A stretch of 64,000 nt of DNA from Bimastos eiseni (GCA_959347315.1 OY365810.1:4447467-4511466), one strand, 5' to 3'; counted from the stretch's first letter, positions 1-11,590 are shown. Notes: a model not told the origin generated them from the sequence alone. Translations and numbers: made by a program.

Positions 1-440
1 CCCCTTCACACGCTCCGCTTTCTTCAACTCTTAATTCAGGACTCCTTGACACCACTCTTATATCCCTTCGGAAGAGTACATTGATGTCGAGAGTCCAATT
101 GTCATTATTTTAGATCATAAATTCTTGACAGATCCTTCTAATCTGCTTTCTCTACGATGAAGTTCATCCGTTGCTTAAAAACCTTGATTCTGATGTTCTG
201 TCAAATGACAGTATGTAAAATCCTGGAACGTTTAGCAATCGCATAAAGACCAATCTGCCATCAGACTCGCTAACCTCGCCTTATTTCTATGGATATCTTA
301 AGCACATTCAACAAAGTCTGCACTTCCCTGCTGTTCATAATATTATAATGAATTGACAGGATAAGTTGACAGCACTTGTTCTTCTTGACCTCTTTGCTAC
401 TTGTGATTGTGCTATTGAGAATCAGGGAAATCCTCCCATT
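1..440 (+). mobile_element. Decayed LINE reverse-transcriptase remnant (CR1/L2-like)
   Basis: The plus strand reads ILERLAI near 226-246 and KLTALVLLDLFATCD near 363-407. These match the order of the palm entry and motif A (ALVLLDLSAAFD-type) of CR1/L2 reverse transcriptases. Stops and frameshifts lie between them, so it is a dead copy, and its left part may lie outside the window. Confidence 0.5.
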
Positions 441-1100
441 CGTCTTCTTGGACTGGTGTTAGATCTCTAATCCTGCTCTGTACTTAAACCCAGGGACTTG
501 TATGTACAGGATTGGAAACTCCCTATCGTGTCACATATTTTTGACATTATCCTTATGAAGATAAAGTGACGAATATCTATATCAGCAAAATATATCTGCC
601 TTTGGCGGTTTAAAACATTAAATTTTCAAATAGAACGTGGTTTAATTTGAGACTACATCTGTGCTGAATAGTGAAACGTGCACACAGAAATTTGATAAAA
701 GAGCATTAATCTAAAATCTATTCCTTACATTTAACCCAAGGAATATATATTAGAAGAATGTCCTTTTTTGCTGACAGTTATTCGTCAATTTTTCTTCATA
801 CTAAGAGTTAACGAATCAGCATGCTATGTAGACAGGATGCGAACATTTCTTGCTCCCAATTATTGCTCCCAATTATTGCCCAAAAACCAATGACACGAAG
901 GAACATAGGGACTTTTCAGTCCTGTGAATATTGGTTCCTGCACTTAAAAGATATCCCATCAAAAGGGCGAAAATTATAGGGCGCAATCAAAAGGGCGCAT
1001 GCTTAAAAGGGCTAATGATGATGACTTCCATAAATAGTGAAAATTGATTGTCTTATGTTTACAATGCATGAAGTTCGGGGCATAAGACGGATAGTGGCGA
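441..1100. repeat. Block X, first copy of a duplicated segment
   Basis: This stretch is nearly identical to 4419-5095, starting at a shared sequence beginning cgtcttcttggactggtg. It contains the motif AAAAGGGCG near 960-1010. No coding potential is convincing in it. Confidence 0.8.
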
Positions 1101-1369
1101 AAGATGAAGACGTCATTGTATCCTGCGTCATTACATTCCACATTAGCTTATAGTAGGCCTAAACCTATGCCATTACTGTACATTCAGTCTACAACCAGTT
1201 AGCTTCTGATCTATTCCATTCCACTATATTCTATCACAGTATAGCATATTGTAGTGGAGCATGGTATATTTGCGTTGAACGCATGCTCTTGTAAATCGTA
1301 ATAAATGATGAAAGTATATCGATTTAACTGAGCATGTCAAATAAAACAGATCTGCAATGCTTAATACAG

Positions 1370-1449
1370 ATTCTGATGACGCTGCTTTAAGAGGAAATCT
1401 ACCGCCAAGGCTGATTCCATCACAAACAGCTTCATCTCTCGTGGAAAGT
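1370..1449 (+). pseudogene. Linker exon B remnant in Y1
   Basis: After the acceptor-like aatacag (AG 1368-1369) the phase-1 frame reads SDDAALRGNLPPR, homologous to the exon at 2982-3083 and to gene 2 exon B. The donor and the VEESRHG end seen in the other copies are altered, so this copy looks decayed. Confidence 0.45.
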
Positions 1450-2546
1450 TTTATGAGAAGTCTGTACAAAATAATGGGACCTTCACGTGCATATATTACA
1501 AATTAAATACAAGTATATAATTATATCGTCAATATACTCACATGGTTTCTGTGGCGTGTTGTCATTATTATACATAGAGCATCAAACTATGAAATGTTGC
1601 AACTAAAAACATCCCAAATCCAGGTGAATCGATGATTTGAAAATGGCCGAGAATAATGGTCGTACTGACTCGCGGGTATAGTTTGGTTGCAAAATGGCAT
1701 TTTAACCAAAACCCGGAGTACGGTCCGCCCATTGTTTATTTAGTGTTTTTTCATTTCTTCAAGGCATACATAATGAAAATCTGTAGGGTGTCACTTTGTA
1801 GCCCTTGAGCAAATAAAATTATTCATGATAACGACCAAGTGGCTTAAAAGTCATATATCGGCCATAATTTCATCTTCACGCATATATAAAACAGACAGGA
1901 TAATCATTTTCATGTTTAATACTATGTTTTCAGGGTCAGGAATAATAATAACTGATTATCATGGTGCTGAAAGCTTAATTTCTGATGTTACATATACTGG
2001 GTGGTCCAGAAAATTACTCCTTAAGGTTTTGTGATGTAAATTCGGCTTAAGGTAGTAATTAATGAGCGAAATTTTAATGGCACAAAACTTATTTCTATTT
2101 GCATATAACGTCCAAAAAATACTAACATATATCAAGCAGAAAAGCAGTTACATCACTTTTAATGAGACCGTTGCTTTTCAACCGTTGCTTTTTGATGGTC
2201 AAAAACATTAGAAGCACCAAAAAGTTACAAAGATTTAAGGCAACAAAAGTTACAAAAGGCGAATAATAATCACGTATTATCTTGGTAATAAGAATACATT
2301 TATGTTATAAAAGATAATAGACCATGGTAATTAACCATGGTCTGTCTATCTCCAATATGGTCTCATGCGGCACCACCGTCCCTCTCCCTCCGAGGTCCGG
2401 AACGTAGTCCTGCAGTCGGAAGACTTGGGTATACAGGTTCAGCATAACGAAAACCCTCGAGTTGGCGTGGCTGTGTTTGTCGCGTCAATATTTTTCCTCT
2501 GTATTTTATATAGGCCTACTTGAAATAATACACGCTATGATTACAG

Positions 2547-2630
2547 AATGTATGGAGCTTGTGGAAAATCCGAAATTCTCATCGGAGAAAGCTGGGGGAG
2601 TTACGGAAAGTAATTTTGAAGAAACTGAAG
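2547..2630 (+). pseudogene. Orphan linker exon A in Y1
   Basis: An 84-nt phase 1-1 exon-like frame follows the acceptor tgattacag and encodes an acidic segment starting CMELVENPKFSSE. It resembles gene 2 exon A (WMQKRL) and gene 3 exon 4 (WMPVEL). The downstream dinucleotide is GC (gcagga), not GT. No CARD or NHL exons of the same copy are visible nearby, so it may be a stranded fragment of an upstream paralogue. Confidence 0.45.
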
Positions 2631-2981
2631 GCAGGAAATATATATTTATATAAATTCTAGTTTGAAAAACATCTTAATTATACCTGCATGTGATTCTGAC
2701 TGCATTCTATTGTGTGTATTAAATCCATTGTATCATGCGTCATAACATTCCACATTAGCTTATAGTAGGCCTAAACCTATGCCATTACTGTACATTCAGT
2801 CTACAACCAGTTAGCTTCTGATCTATTCCATTCCACTATATTCTATCACAGTATAGCATATTGTAGTGGAGCATGGTATATTTGCGTTGAACCCATGCTC
2901 TTGTAAATTGCAATAAATGATGAAAGTATATCGATTTTACTGAGCATGTCAAATAAAACAGATCTGCAATGCTTAATACAG

Positions 2982-3083
2982 ATTCTGATGACGCTGCTTT
3001 AAGCGGAGATCTACCGACAAAGCTAGCAGTCACCGCGAGTTCATCTCCATCAGCTCCATTTGTCGAGGAAAGTCGACATGGAG
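2982..3083 (+). pseudogene. Orphan linker exon B in Y2
   Basis: A 102-nt phase 1-1 frame lies between the acceptor aatacag and the donor gtcagt, and ends in SAPFVEESRHG. Gene 2 has a 105-nt equivalent ending STPLVEESRHG at 24025-24129. The acidic, Ser/Pro-rich composition suggests a flexible linker. Splice sites look usable, but the flanking gene is missing. Confidence 0.5.
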
Positions 3084-4220
3084 GTCAGTACCACACATAA
3101 TGAAGGGTCTTTGCTTGCATTGCAGTTTATTAAAATTTATATACAAATATATCGTCAATATATTTACATGGTTTCTGTGGCGTGTTGTTATTATTATACA
3201 TAGAGCATCAAACTATGAAATGTTGCAACTAAAAACATCCCAAATCCAGGTGAATCGATGATTTGAAAATGGCCGAGAATAATGGTCGTACTGACTCGCG
3301 GGTATAGTTTGGTTGCAAAATGGCATTTTAACCAAAACCCGGAGTACGGTCCGCCCATTGTTTATTTAGTGTTTTTTCATTTCTTCAAGGCATACATAAT
3401 GAAAATCTGTAGGGTGTCACTTTGTAGCCCTTGAGCAAATAAAATTATTCATGATAACGACCAAGTGGCTTAAAAGTCATATATCGGCCATAATTTCATC
3501 TTCACGCATATATAAAACAGACAGGATAACCATTTTCATGTTTAATACTATGTTTTCAGGGTCAGGAATAATAATAACGGATTATCATGGTGCTGAAAGC
3601 TTAATTTCTGATGTTACATATACTGGGTGGTCCAGAAAATTACTCCTTAAGGTTTTGTGATGTAAATTCGGCTTAAGGTAGTAATTAATGAGCGAAATTT
3701 TAATGGCACAAAACTAATTTCTATTTGCATATAACGTCCAAAAAATACTAACATATATCAAGCAGAAAAGCAGTTACATCACTTTTAATGAGACCGTTGC
3801 TTTTCAACCGTTGCTTTTTGATGGTCAAAAACATTAAAAGCACCAAAAAGTTACAAAGATTTAAGGCAACAAAAGTTACAAAAGGCGAATAATAATCACG
3901 TATTATCTTGGTGATAGGAATACATCTATGTTACAAAAGATCATGGTAATTAAATTATGTTAATTATGTAAATTATGTTATTAAATTATGTTACAAAAGA
4001 CCATGGTAATTAACCATGTCTGTCTCCAATACGGTCTCATGCGGCACCACCGTCCCTCTCCCTCCGAGGTCTGGAACGTAGTCCTGCAGTCGGAAGACTT
4101 GGGTATGCAGGTTCAGCAGAACGGAAACTCTCGAGTTGGCGTGGCTGTGTTTGTCGCGTCAATATTTTTCCTATGTATTTTATATAGGCCTACCTGAAAT
4201 AATAGATGCTATGATTACAG

Positions 4221-4304
4221 AATTTATGGAGCTTGTGGAAAATCCGAAATTCTCATCGGAGAAAGCTGGGGGAGTTACGGAAAGAAATTTTGAAGAAACT
4301 GAAG
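4221..4304 (+). pseudogene. Orphan linker exon A in Y2
   Basis: This is the 84-nt duplicate of the exon at 2547-2630, with the same acceptor and the same GC at the donor position. It encodes FMELVENPKFSSEKAGG. Confidence 0.45.
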
Positions 4305-4418
4305 GCAGGAAATATATATTTATATAAATAATAGTTTGAAAAACATCTTAATCATACCTTCATGTGACTATGACTGCATTCTATTGTATGTATTAAATCC
4401 ATTGTATCCTGTGTCATT

Positions 4419-5095
4419 ACGTCTTCTTGGACTGGTGTTAGATCTCTAATCCTGCTCTGTACTTAAACCCAGGGACTTGTATGTATAGGATTGGAAATTC
4501 CCTATCGTGTCACATATTTTTGACATTATCCTTATGAAGATAAAGTGACGAATATCTATATCAGCAAAATATAAATGCCTTTGGCGGTTTAAAACATTAT
4601 ATTTTCAAATAGAACGTGGTTTAATTTGAGACTACATCTGTGCTTAATAGTGAAACGTGTACACAGAAATTTGATAAAAAAGCATTAATCTAAAAACTAT
4701 TCCTTACATTTAACCCAAGGAATCTATATTAAAAGAATGTCCTTTTTTGTTGACAAGAGTTATGCGTCAATTTTTCTTCATACTAAGAGTTAACGAATCA
4801 GCTTGCTATGTAGACAGGATGCGAACATTTCTTGCTCCCAATTATTGCCCAAAAACCAATGACACGAAGGAACATAGGGACTTTTCAGTCCTGTGCACAT
4901 TGGTCCCTGCACTTAACAGATATCCTATCAAAAGGGCAAGAATTATAAGGGCGATCGTTCAAAAGAGCGCATGATCAAAAGGACGACAATCGAAAGGGCA
5001 CACGTTTAATAAGGCGACAATCAAAAGGGCGCATGCTTAAAAGGGCTAATGATGATGACTTCCATAAATAGTGAAAATTGCTTGTCTTATGTTTG
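4419..5095. repeat. Block X', second copy
   Basis: It duplicates 441-1100 with a longer iterated tail. The order X-Y-Y-X' fits unequal exchange in an (X+Y) array followed by loss of one X. Confidence 0.8.
4925..5045. repeat. Iterated AAAAGGGCG motif array
   Basis: Variants of tcaaaagggcg recur about six times at 10-25 base spacing (4926 to 5040). A shorter version occurs at 958-1012. This looks like the iterated end of a non-autonomous DNA transposon. No partner end was identified. Confidence 0.55.
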
Positions 5096-5600
5096 CAATA
5101 CGTTCTTTTGCATGAAGTTCGGGGTGGACAGTGGTGGACAGTGGTGGAAGATGAAGACGTCATTGGCCAAGGTATAAATCGACTTCTAACACAAGACAAT
5201 TATATGCCCATACATTAGTACAGTTCTATGTTATCTCTGATGTGCTCCCAGCATTTGGTAGCTGTACAGTTCTAGTAAAATCAGGATCGATATCTGAACT
5301 TGTGATGAGTACCAAGCGAGAATTTTTTATAATTCGTAGGCCTACCAATTTTCTTAAGTTTTGAGATGATCTATGGATGATCTACGAAAATTCTTGGCAA
5401 TTGGCTATAATTATATCCGCTATATGTATATTACTTTTGTGATAATGCTTTAATTAAGCTTGTGTTTAACAGTTTTATGAATTTCGTCATAATACCGTTG
5501 GTTAAACTTTGAAGTTTATATTATTATTATTATTTCCGCTTCGATTGCTAGAAGATTACTTTAAGCTCGAGAGTGCCTTGGGTTCGATAGACCGAATGGA
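5096..5600. other. Intergenic, nothing recognised
   Basis: AT-rich unique sequence with a TAGGCCTA palindrome near 5337. No coding or repeat signal was recognised. Confidence 0.4.
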
Positions 5601-5656
5601 TTATCGAACCTTCGGACTATCGAACATTCGGACTATAAAACCTTCGGACTATCTGT
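5600..5656. repeat. Triple CTTCGGACTAT iteron
   Basis: Three spaced copies of the phrase (c)cttcggactat or (a)ttcggactat occur at about 5610, 5627 and 5643, with cgaac or aaaac between them. It resembles the iterated ends of other small elements in this window. Confidence 0.55.
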
Positions 5657-5680
5657 GACGCGCGTCACTCTGGATGATGG

Positions 5681-5990
5681 CGCTATATAAAAGTCATCGA
5701 TCGACAGCAGAAGCGTAGGAGGACTACGGATGAGAATGTCTAGAGACATCAATGGGCTGAAGCAGAAGGCCTCAGTACAGACACCAAGGCATATGCAAAT
5801 ATCAACGGAGTGTCAAGCAGCGAGACCCGAAACCTCGAGGCGGACGCCTACCCCTTCCATCCCTACGACCCACAGACAAAAAACTCATGAATCAGTTGAA
5901 GATTTGGCCTGGACCGGCTGGTTTACACGGATTATGAATAGGGGACAATTCCGATACGAACGGCGCAATCTGTTAGGCGTTATAATGTAG
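5681..5990 (+). other. TATA-like box and small unassigned reading frame
   Basis: A TATATAAAAG box near 5682 sits about 45 bases before an ATG at 5730 that opens an 86-codon frame starting MRMSRDINGLKQK. The frame is basic and Pro/Thr-rich and is not recognised. It lies about 500 bases upstream of the first CARD exon of gene 1, so it could be a 5' exon or promoter region of that gene, or an LTR-like fragment. I cannot decide. Confidence 0.25.
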
Positions 5991-6497
5991 TAATGGAATT
6001 CAATGACGCCAATAAGACCCAGCCTTAGTACATAACAGCTGCTAGTCAGCAGTAACTGGACGCCCCTAGGAATCTGACATAACGCTAGGAACGCCCAGAC
6101 CCGTCCAACCAGGGTTTAGTAATGGTTTCTGCAGGTGACCTGTCATCCAATTGAGATACGAGTTTTGCGTTCGGGATGGCGAAGGAAATCGCCTCTAGAA
6201 GGATTCATACAGAATCATTTATTGTTTTTTGCCCTGATAATAATTATTACACGCCGGTGTTCAAAACCTTTAAACAATCATGACATTGTTCTTAACGCTT
6301 TTGAGGTGTTCCCAAAAATTTTAAGATTTGAGATGAATAAGAATTATATACTCACACACAAATTTAATCAAACAAGTAGACACGAAGTAAAGAATTACGA
6401 TAAAAATGAGAACAAACATGAATTTATCGAATCCAGAATACATGGATAATATATTAAATATTATTCAGGTACTATTGTTTTGGTTGTAATTCTGCAG
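5991..6497. other. Upstream or intronic sequence before gene 1 CARD1
   Basis: No in-frame ATG joins the CARD1 frame here. The start codon of gene 1 must lie in an unrecognised upstream exon. The sequence ends in the acceptor taattctgcag. Confidence 0.4.
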
Positions 6498-6789
6498 TGT
6501 GTACAAATTATAGAAGAGCATGGTCAGAGAATTCAATTGAAATACAACCAACTGGTTAGCAACCTATCTTGTCTGGGAGACATAATAGCAATGATGTATG
6601 AGAAAGAAAAACTGACGATGAAGGAGTTCGAGCAGATCCAGTATTTGCAATTTACTCCAATCAGAGCCAGTGAGAAACTTCTTAGCATCATTGCCAGGAA
6701 ACCAAGAGATGTCTACGAATGCTTCTTAACACTCGTTAAAAACACGAACCAACAACATCTTTATCAAATGCTGGTATCTGGTGAAGACG
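6498..6789 (+). CDS. Gene 1 exon: CARD1
   Basis: The exon lies between acceptor tctgcag (AG 6496-6497) and donor gtatgt (6790). About 97 residues fit a CARD: an H1-like stretch IIEEHGQRIQLKYNQLVSNL, a middle MYEKEKLTMKEFEQIQ like the LT..E.E.I signature, and a C-terminal LLSIIARKPRDVYECFLTLV followed by NTNQQHLYQML, like the ..F...L..TGQ..L..L ending. The exon enters in phase 0 and leaves in phase 1. It contains no suitable start codon. Confidence 0.8.
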
Positions 6790-9700
6790 GTATGTATGAA
6801 GTGTTTGCGAATTATTATATGCACACATAAACGAACTCGCAATACACATTCTGTTATATATTTCTCTGTTGAAAGACGAAAACAACAAGGTAAAATAAAG
6901 CATAGGTATACTCTTAAATTTAGACAATAGTAAGATACAGCCTATTCAATGACCTCAACACAAGGCTTTCACCAAACTAGTAGGGCTTTACTTTACCTCT
7001 TCTGCAAACATTTAGAAAAAACACAAACGATTTGGTTGACAACTCTACCTAGGTCTAAAACACCCAAATTTCGTCTTAACTATGCATCTAGACGCTTGGC
7101 ACACCTTCTTTGCTACCCTCACTGCAACAGGAGTGAGGGTTAACTTAACTTTCGCAGAAAACTCTCCAGTCTTAATACATAGCCTACCAAGAGTTAATGG
7201 GCCTATCAATATACAGAAGACACAGCACCCTCCAGCGAGCTGATCACGTATAACTCTGGTGATAATTATGATTATGGCAATGCATGATTATATGAAGAAC
7301 AATTAGTTTTAAAATAAAATTAATGTTATTAAATATCTGCTTTATTGCTTATAATTTGTTTTGAAGGGCACAACTGTGCGTCAATAAAAACGCTTATTCA
7401 TATATAAGAATCTAGTTAACTGTCTTTATTCTTTATATCTATTTGGGGCGTGATTCAAAATATATTATTAATTTATTCAAGCATATGATAAACCAAATGG
7501 AGACGATACCTCAGATCACAAAAACTTAATTTTCCGGAATTTCATGTGGCTATCAGAGGCATTGGACGCTGAAAGTGGACTAATATCACTGCTCTATCAG
7601 CAACAAGTGTTAACAGTTCGCGAGAAAGAGCGTATACTCTGTGTGAAAAACTCCTTCCAGAAGAATGGGATGCTGCTTGGACTTCTCAGTAAAAAGTCTC
7701 TAAAAGACTTTGAGAAATTTCTAGAAGCGGTAAAAGAATCTGGTCAGGACCATCTTACAATGAAGCTCAGAAATTTATCAGGTACAACTATGAATTATTT
7801 TCTCTAGAGTAATGTACACGTGCGATAAAACTGTTGTGCTATAGCACAGCAGCGTCAAGTTCAACAGTTCATCTTAACCTTGCCTATACGAACAGGGTAA
7901 TAACAGACTCTCGTGCCGGACCCCAACTCTTACTTATGTCCAAGATTTCACAATATTGGGAATTACTCGATTTGGTATTCTTGATTTAGCCATTATCTGA
8001 ACGTCAAAGTATTCAGGCTATATTTATTTCAAGAATCATGTTGCTCAACTCTCTGGCTTTCGAACTTCACTTCAATCACTTGGTATTGCACGAATTGAAA
8101 CAATTATGGAAAAGGCTCGCAGATGAATAATATATGAGAGAATCCGTGCAGCAGAATTCCAGTTTACTGTCGCTGTATTAATGTCCTTGTGTGGTAATAT
8201 GCTTGCCGGCAAATACAACAAAACGAAAGGAGTGGAGCGCGTTGTATATTTTAAGGAAACCTGTTCTCTAATAAGGGAAAAGCGTTTGTAAGTTATTTCG
8301 TTTTTTATTGTCTTTTGATGCTTCAAGAAGCAGTTAGCAAATACAATGATGAACGAATGCATTGCTTCCAATTTTTTAAGGTTCAAAGTCAGTTACTCCG
8401 TCGAAAACGTCGCCTAAAACTGGACATAAACTTCTTTGGTCACGTTTGTGGTCGAAACCAATTCTACCACCAAAGCCAGACGCCCAGTCAATCGCAATTC
8501 AACAGGATGCCAAGTCGATACGCGTTGTTGCAACAAAGACAAAAAAGAAAGCAGTTCCTTTTCGGATGGTAGGCCTATTAACCCTTTTCATCTAAATGTC
8601 TTTATTGTCGATCAACATCACTATCTTTATTATGGGTAGGTATATTATGTCAATTCAGTCTGATACTTAGTGAAAAATGACTTCATTATCATATATTTGC
8701 ATCATCTATTATTAATGTTGATATCAATATTAATAATATTAGTATTATTATTTTTATTATTAATCAGCACTTCCATGGCGCCCGTGTCTAATTCTGAATG
8801 CCCCAATTGATGGCGCAATAACTCCATACCTTAGTCTGGTCAATTCTAAGAGGTCACTCCGTTAAGACAGAACGACAGTATACGGAGGGCATGCCAACTG
8901 GAAAAGGAAGGCTTTGAGTCGAGATCGAAGCAAAGAAGCAGACTGAGCAAATCGAACAGACACAGGGAGGAAGTTCCAGAACCTGGGTCGAGCCCCCGAG
9001 AAAGCCCGACGACCAAGGACAGTCCTTGTCCACGGAACACCCAAAGAAAGGCAGGTAGATGACCGGGTTGAATGATTACGAGTTTTTTTACTGTGGTTTA
9101 CCATAATTCAGTGTTTAGTAGACAATAAGACCAAGTATGAAAGAGATTCTCTGACGAACAGGAAGACAATGCAATGTTTTGAACACAAGAGTTATATGCT
9201 CATAGTTTGATGTATAAGTTATAACTCTAGCCAAGGAATTCTGAACACTCTGGAGTTTCTGCAAGTTGGAATTTGTAATGCCAGTGAGAATTGAATTACA
9301 TTAGTCATGGCGACTAGAGACCAGGGCATTGGATTTTGTTACACGAGCAAATAATATTATAAGTAAAAAACGCCTAATTCTATGTATATCACGAATATGC
9401 ATATTGTAGCATTTTGATGGAGAACGAAGTAGGGGTAATTTGAAAAAAAATTATATTAAAACAATATCCAAATCAAACATATGAAGATGTAGAAACGAAC
9501 AATGCGTCCTCTATCGGCGGAAGGGTAGACGGTGTGAAACAGGGTAGACAAGCAGTTCGGTCTGTCGACAAGACGCAGAACCGGCAGCAACACGAGCTCA
9601 AAGTACGACGACATAGCTAAGCTTAATTTAATCCAGTAATGGCGCTTACCGTATGTTAGATATTTAGAGCAGAGCAGTACTAGAACATAGGCCTAGCATC

Positions 9701-10925
9701 TAACAATTTATGACAACTTGCAAATGCCATTGACATACTCAGTAACAGACATTTGTCGAATTGATAACTGAACAAGATATTCGCCCAATCTTACACGATT
9801 ATGTAAGCCCGTCAAGTTTCTTGAGTTGCTAAGGGGTTTCCAGAAGTACAAATTCCGATTTTGAAGGATTGAGAAGGAGATTTTTAGACGTCATCCAAGA
9901 CTGTACCAGTGTACCTCGTCAAAGATAGTAGACAACTGTTGAAAGGAAGATTGACAGGACAAACCGTCAAAGGAAATATAGATCTGTGTATCACCTGCAT
10001 AGAAGTGATATCCAACTGATTGACTGCAAAGACGTGAACTCATAGGTAGTAGCTACTAATCTATCTCGATAAATTCTTAGAGGCACAATTCATCAAATGT
10101 AGACTTGCCATGGGATCGTAAAACAAAATGCAATAAATGTTATACACTTGAGACTGTTGTTCTTTCACTTTGACGTCAATATACATGTAATCTACAATTT
10201 ACTGATATTTTTAGACTGGTGGAGACACGCTTCAATCAAGGTTGCAAACACTTGAGCCTCATCTGAAGATAGAAATAGTTACCAAAGTCGCATCTGTTAA
10301 CCTTTCTCGCTTGGACAAAGTAGAAGATAGTTCGATAATGAGTTTCCGTATTTTACTTGAAGGTGAATATCGATTTTCTTACACTTTTAAAATTTAGCAT
10401 AAATGAAGTATTTATTCCGATGAAGAATGAAACGGATTCAATGTGGGTCATATGGCTCAGATGGTCAAAAGCTCTGGCCAGGTTGTCGACATCAGGTGTC
10501 TCAACTTACCATTGTCTTTGAAGAATATACCAGATTGAATCTCAATATCATAATTATAGTCAGACAACCAAATTGTTCTCAATATACAACAGATACGACT
10601 TATGAATTAAAATAAAGTGGTCGTACTTGGCCTATGTCAGATCAAGTTACAGGGCAAATTCCCGTTATCACCAACGATTATAACTGATTTCTTTTATTTT
10701 AAAGAATGTCATCGAATGAGGAAAGAAACCATCGCAAGAAAAGTCAAATCAGACGCGGAACTGGAACAGTTGCGAGAAAACGTCAGTAAATACTCCGCTA
10801 CTGCATCGTTATATGAGGTTTACCAAACACAATTGCATTCCATGCAACAGGAATTAATCAGCAAAAGATCACAAAGTACTGAGGATCGGATGCAACTAGA
10901 AGCTGCTTTCTTAACAAAGCATTGA
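6498..10925 (+). CDS. Gene 1: CARD-CARD protein without NHL domain (model incomplete)
   Basis: Four exons are supported: 6498-6789 (CARD1), 7482-7781 (CARD2), 10215-10362 (unassigned) and 10705-10925 (charged helical end with stop TGA). Exons 1-2 join in phase 1, and exons 3-4 also join in phase 1. Exon 3 is open only in phase 0, so at least one exon changing phase 1 to 0 is missing between 7782 and 10214, where an antisense LINE sits. The 5' start exon is also missing. CARD domains mediate homotypic oligomerisation in death and innate-immune signalling in the cytosol (family knowledge). Unlike genes 2-4 there is no propeller. A poly(A) signal AATAAA lies at 11515-11520. It could be a signalling adaptor for the cluster, which is inference. 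Confidence 0.7.
6790..7481 (+). other. Gene 1 intron
   Basis: AT-rich intron of about 690 bases between the CARD1 and CARD2 exons. Nothing else was recognised in it. Confidence 0.6.
7482..7781 (+). CDS. Gene 1 exon: CARD2
   Basis: A phase 1-1 exon of 300 nt between acceptor attcaag (AG 7480-7481) and donor gtacaa (7782). It begins with a short acidic spacer (YDKPNGDDTSDHKN). CARD features follow: NFMWLSEALDAESGLISLLY, QQQVLTVREKERI, LLGLLSKKSLKDFEKFLEAV, ESGQDHLTMKLRNL. The LT..E.E.I and F..FL.A...SGQ..L patterns are classic for the family. Confidence 0.85.
7782..8840 (+). other. Gene 1 intron region, unresolved
   Basis: This stretch should contain the missing exon of gene 1. A possible phase 1-1 segment at about 8331-8438 (EAVSKYNDERMHCFQFFK) has no clear homology, so I do not call it. 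Confidence 0.3.
8845..10060 (-). mobile_element. Antisense CR1/L2-like LINE remnant in gene 1
   Basis: On the minus strand, 10010-9930 reads HFYAGDTQIYISFDG, the motif C region (YADDTQIY type, here with G for the first D). The stretch 9040-8880 reads RFWNFLPVSVRFAQS then LLRSRLKAFLF, the usual WN.LP..VR and F.S.LK..LF end of CR1/L2 reverse transcriptases. The order is correct for one decayed element inserted in antisense orientation. Confidence 0.7.
10215..10362 (+). CDS. Gene 1 exon 3, unassigned module
   Basis: It lies between acceptor tatttttag (AG 10213-10214) and donor gtgaat (10363). It is open only if entered in phase 0, giving about 49 residues with LQSRLQTLEPHLKIEIVTKV. The position matches the TRADD-N-like exon of genes 2-4, and its end (LLEG at a phase-1 donor) recalls their GIEG ending. 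Sequence similarity is too weak to assert homology. Confidence 0.45.
10705..10925 (+). CDS. Gene 1 terminal exon: charged helical tail
   Basis: After the acceptor attttaaag (AG 10703-10704) the phase-1 frame reads MRKETIARKVKSDAELEQLR and continues to LEAAFLTKH and stop TGA. It is rich in Glu, Lys, Gln and Leu, consistent with a coiled coil. It occupies the place where genes 2-4 have linkers and NHL. An ordinary poly(A) signal follows at 11515. Confidence 0.55.
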
Positions 10926-11590
10926 CTAACTTTAAAGGCCTACGCCGACGCTTCTTAATGCGATTTATCAGTTTAACGTCCCAAATTCCAACAGCTCACA
11001 TTTTATCGTTCTAGCGTCGTAAATTCATTGCATCTGCCAGAGCCATAGTAATTGGCCCTGACGCTTCTTAAAAACGAAGGCTGCGAAATAACTGAAATTT
11101 TTTACACAACTACACGTGCAGTAAAGTATATAAACTTCTAAAAATGCGAATGTAGTTGCGTTTTTACTGAAATATCGCTCGAGTTTGTTGAGTCGATTAA
11201 AGACAAACGACTGTTAACATATGAAGGATACATTTATCAACTGGAAGGTAAAAGCGAAGAGAAGGAGATTTGACATTGTTCATCCTCATCCGGGCGAGTC
11301 GAGAATGAACGTCCACCTTCTTATTGCTGGTGAAGATTCCCCACTGAAGAAATATAAATAGCGTGAGCCTGAATCACCATTTGCGGAGCGTTGTTTCTGA
11401 TTATGAACACCACACATCAGTTGATTTCCTACGCGGTTGTAGCCCAACATATACTTATACGATTCAGGAACCTAATCATTCACTTGACAATTATGTTTAA
11501 AATTTCATTTGCTTAATAAAATTTCTTTTGTGTGTTGTCTATTAACTTTAAAAAACTTTGACTGTCCTCCGTATCTTGATGGTGCGCTAT
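10926..11590 (+). other. Gene 1 3' flank
   Basis: Probable 3' UTR and flank. AATAAA at 11515-11520 is the best poly(A) signal. Nothing else was recognised. Confidence 0.45.
11515..11520 (+). terminator. Candidate poly(A) signal of gene 1
   Basis: A canonical AATAAA lies 590 bases after the gene 1 stop. Its use is not proven. Confidence 0.35.

Larger units (their letters stand above)
1101..2720. repeat. Block Y, first copy of a ~1.6-kb direct tandem duplication
   Basis: Positions 1120-2700 recur at 2730-4390 with only scattered substitutions and small indels, head to tail. Each copy carries two exon-like pieces (linker exons A and B) related to those of gene 2. The high identity points to a recent duplication. 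Confidence 0.85.
2721..4410. repeat. Block Y, second copy of the ~1.6-kb tandem duplication
   Basis: It is collinear with 1101-2720. It differs by an extra AT-rich insertion near 3945-3990 (repeats of ttaaattatgtt) and by an intact B-exon end. At its right end it joins block X' directly. Confidence 0.85.

Noticed and set aside
6435..6497. First coding exon of gene 1 starting at the ATG near 6441
   Set aside because: Joining it to the CARD1 exon would need an intron of only about 29 bases, and read-through hits a stop.
8315..8572. Possible additional gene 1 exon (EAVSKYNDERMHCFQ)
   Set aside because: It has plausible phase and splice dinucleotides but no homologue in genes 2-4 and no fit to the missing phase 1-to-0 exon.
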